From NCBI GenBank assembly GCA_016930375.1, contig JAFGGU010000060.1, forward strand, positions 1 through 64,000: DNA of 64,000 bases, read 5' to 3'. Source of the DNA: Bacteroidales bacterium. Its GTDB lineage: Bacteria; Bacteroidota; Bacteroidia; Bacteroidales; UBA10428. This document shows, piece after piece, positions 62,296-64,000 of this stretch (position 1 is the first letter of the stretch; each line of letters starts with the position of its first letter). The notes below the pieces were generated by a model. It was not told where the DNA came from and did no database searches. It was given only the letters and a program-made list of their open reading frames with translations. The translations under genes were made by a program, and so were the position numbers.

Positions 62296-63192
62296 TCATA
62301 AAATAGAAATATTTGCTCTTGTCCTTACCTTGCTTGGCAGGGATTCAAAGACTTCAACTGCAGCTCTCGATTTGTTCAGCGTATAAAAGTGAATGCCGGG
62401 AGCTCCCTTCTCCAGCAGATCAATGCATTGCTTGATGGCATGATCAACCCCGATTTGATAAACCTTGTCGGCATCATCCCGGTACGTTTCCAGCTTTTCA
62501 AGCAGGTCAGGCGGGAATGAAGTAGCGGTCATATCAACAAACCTCTGGATCTGTTTATAAGCGGTAATGGGTATGATCCCGGGTATAATCCTGCAGGTTA
62601 TCCCGTTTTGCCTGGCCTGTTCCATAAAGTTGAAATAGGCCTGGTTATTGAAGAACAATTGGGTGACCATAAAATGGGCTCCTGCATCGTATTTTACCTT
62701 CAGGTTTTTCAGGTAAGTTTTCATATCGGGAGACTCGGGGTGCATTTCGGGGTTGGCTGCTGCACCGATCGAGAATGTAAACTGATTACTTACGAAAGCG
62801 ATCAGGTCACTGGCATACCTGAATCCGTTCACCGGAGCCCTAAAAACCTCGCTCCCTTTAGGGGGGTCGCCCCGCAGTAACATTAAATTCTCGATTCCGA
62901 TCTGGTGCAGGTATTGCATATCGGCGGCGATCTTGTCTCTCGAAGAACCCACGCAGGTATAATGGGCCATGGTATTCAGCCCGATCTTGTTCTGCAGGTA
63001 ATCCACCAGCGTAAATGTACGTTCCTGGCTGGATCCCCCGGCACCATAGGTAACCGATACAAAGGAAGGATCCAGCTTGAGAAGTTGACCTACATTGATC
63101 CCGAAATCAACGGCAGATATCTCGTCCTTGGGCGGGAAAAACTCGAATGAGAACGTGCGGTCGGAAGCGCTAAAAATTTCGGTAATTTTCAT
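62296..63192 (-). CDS. metF: 5,10-methylenetetrahydrofolate reductase
   Basis: Reduces methylene-THF to methyl-THF, the methyl donor for methionine synthase. The 298-residue TIM barrel has FSFEFFPPKDE near residue 14-24 (catalytic Glu), FVSVTYGAGGSSQERT, LRGDPPKG near 105 for FAD/NAD contact, and AHFMVTQLFFNNQAYF near 170. It is the length of the bacterial single-domain enzyme. It lies 10 bp downstream of metH on the same strand, so the methyl-THF producer and user are in one operon. Confidence 0.95.
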   Translation of the reverse strand: MKITEIFSASDRTFSFEFFPPKDEISAVDFGINVGQLLKLDPSFVSVTYGAGGSSQERTFTLVDYLQNKIGLNTMAHYTCVGSSRDKIAADMQYLHQIGIENLMLLRGDPPKGSEVFRAPVNGFRYASDLIAFVSNQFTFSIGAAANPEMHPESPDMKTYLKNLKVKYDAGAHFMVTQLFFNNQAYFNFMEQARQNGITCRIIPGIIPITAYKQIQRFVDMTATSFPPDLLEKLETYRDDADKVYQIGVDHAIKQCIDLLEKGAPGIHFYTLNKSRAAVEVFESLPSKVRTRANISIL

Positions 63193-63202
63193 GCAATTTT
63201 TG

Positions 63203-64000
63203 TTACTTGTAATTCAGGTTAGATGCCAGCAGGGATTCAACCAATGGCACGGCCATGTTTTTTCTTTTGGCATAATCGCTGACCTGATCCGGAGAAATAT
63301 TCCCGACAAAGAAATAGCGTGATTGCGGATTTGCGAATACCAGCCCGCTCACCGACGCAGCAGGTGTCATGGAATAGCTTTCGGTCAATGTAATTCCGGT
63401 ATTTGCCTCTGCCTGCAATAAGCGGAACAGCGTTTCTTTTTCAGAATGATCCGGACAAGCCGGATAACCATGCGCAGGCCGGATACCCTGGTATTTTTCC
63501 AGCAGCAGGTCATGGAGTGGGAGGGATTCATCCGGAGCGTACCCCCAGAATTCCTTTCTTATTTTCAGGTGGACAAGCTCGGTGAATGCCTCAGCAAGCC
63601 TGTCAGCCAGTGCCTTTACCATAATGCCGTGATAGTCGTCGAGGTTATGCACAAACTGATCCACCATTTTCTGTATTCCCAAACCGGCAGTTACGGCAAA
63701 AGCACCCACATAATCGATTTTCCCTGAACTGAGGGGCGCTATGAAGTCAGATAAACAAAGATTAGGAGCGTTTTCGGTCTTGTGTTCCTGGTTCCTGAGG
63801 TTGCAGAACTTCGCGATTACTTGTTTCCGTGACGGATCGCTGTATACTTCAATATCATCATCAACGGCATTGGCCGGGAATATGCCAATAACACCATTGG
63901 CTGTCAGGGATCTGTTATCTATTATGCTATCGAGCATCCGGTTGGCATCTGAAAAAAGTTTTCGGGCTTCTTCTCCCTGGCGCGGGTCATCGAGAATATC
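63203..64000 (-). CDS. metH: cobalamin-dependent methionine synthase, C-terminal part (5'-truncated by window edge)
   Basis: The frame is open through the window end at 64000; at least 265 residues are present. The upstream part, beyond the ATG at 63937, reads DILDDPRQGEEARKLFSDAN, which joins MLDSIIDNRSLTANGVIGIFPANA as in MetH. The visible part is the activation (AdoMet-binding) domain: KIDYVGAFAVTAGLGIQ, LADRLAEAFTELVH, RPAHGYPACPDH (the AdoMet-site motif RxxxGYxxxP) and SMTPAASVSGLVFANPQSRYF. So reactivation by reductive methylation is expected, with B12 as cofactor. The ATG at 63937 is internal and not the true start. metF follows 10 bp later. Confidence 0.95.
   Translation of the reverse strand, partial: DILDDPRQGEEARKLFSDANRMLDSIIDNRSLTANGVIGIFPANAVDDDIEVYSDPSRKQVIAKFCNLRNQEHKTENAPNLCLSDFIAPLSSGKIDYVGAFAVTAGLGIQKMVDQFVHNLDDYHGIMVKALADRLAEAFTELVHLKIRKEFWGYAPDESLPLHDLLLEKYQGIRPAHGYPACPDHSEKETLFRLLQAEANTGITLTESYSMTPAASVSGLVFANPQSRYFFVGNISPDQVSDYAKRKNMAVPLVESLLASNLNYK

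Overview
The window comes from a chromosome of the Bacteroidota, most likely an environmental Bacteroidales or Marinilabiliales-type organism. The evidence is the gene families present: a MauE/DoxX fusion of the BT_3928 type, a GLPGLI/DUF4412-type lipoprotein, FecR with a DUF4974-like tail, STN plus carboxypeptidase-regulatory domains, a LytTR/LytS pair and a DUF6913 protein. Several start regions also carry the Bacteroidota promoter pattern TTTG-N19-21-TAnnTTTG. Assignment below phylum level is inference. No tRNA, rRNA, CRISPR array, prophage or plasmid gene was seen.

Layout. 1-4.4 kb: tmk and a MauE/DoxX protein face folP and the c-di-AMP synthase cdaA, with plsY converging on cdaA. 4.4-5.45 kb: an AT-rich accessory island with a small HUH/Y1 transposase (RAYT type) between arrays of palindromes that lie in opposite orientations on its two sides. 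5.4-13.2 kb: the PEP/pyruvate node (ATP-dependent pckA, ppdK, pyk), a TonB C-domain protein and a XerC/D recombinase. 13.2-16.5 kb: a Crp-family regulator, an orphan receiver protein, fRMsr, ArfB and a lactonase-family beta-propeller. 16.6-22.6 kb: an ECF sigma/FecR cassette followed by an STN + carboxypeptidase-regulatory protein and an MG2/plug-like protein, with no TonB-dependent barrel. 22.6-29.7 kb: a flippase-like membrane protein, an Omp85-like outer-membrane protein, a GLPGLI-type lipoprotein, ornithine carbamoyltransferase, an NhaD-type antiporter and a DUF456 protein. 29.7-35 kb: a two-component pair, a CAP-domain protein and a second ECF sigma / membrane anti-sigma / beta-helix cassette. 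35-43.6 kb: dnaX, icd, ferritin, secA, dapA and a DUF6913 protein. 43.8-50.4 kb: a six-gene TolC-MacA-MacB-permease-LytS-LytTR operon. 50.4-64 kb: galT, a lipase-like lipoprotein, sucB-sucA, heptose epimerase, futalosine hydrolase, folE with a VTT-domain partner, a small beta-barrel protein, a FucP-type sugar transporter, metF and the 3' part of metH.

Metabolism implied: oxidative TCA steps (icd, sucAB), reversible PEP metabolism (pckA, ppdK, pyk), menaquinone by the futalosine route (mqnB), folate and one-carbon metabolism (folP, folE, metF, cobalamin-type metH), a heptose-containing LPS core (rfaD) and c-di-AMP signalling (cdaA).

The most unusual content is not in the genes. Four intergenic regions, each starting within a few bases of the stop codon of a plus-strand gene (after 13978, 25691, 29022 and 34958), hold arrays with strict 7-nt phasing. 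A purine triplet (GAA, GAG or GGG) recurs every 7 nt; in three of the four a complementary pyrimidine half follows with the same 7-nt phase, so the transcript could fold into a long hairpin. The heptad sequence differs between loci while the phasing is kept. I cannot assign this to a named family. The second item is an A10 tract in dnaX at the end of the clamp-loader core, where a slip of one base in either direction reaches a stop within seven codons, as expected for a gamma-type short product.
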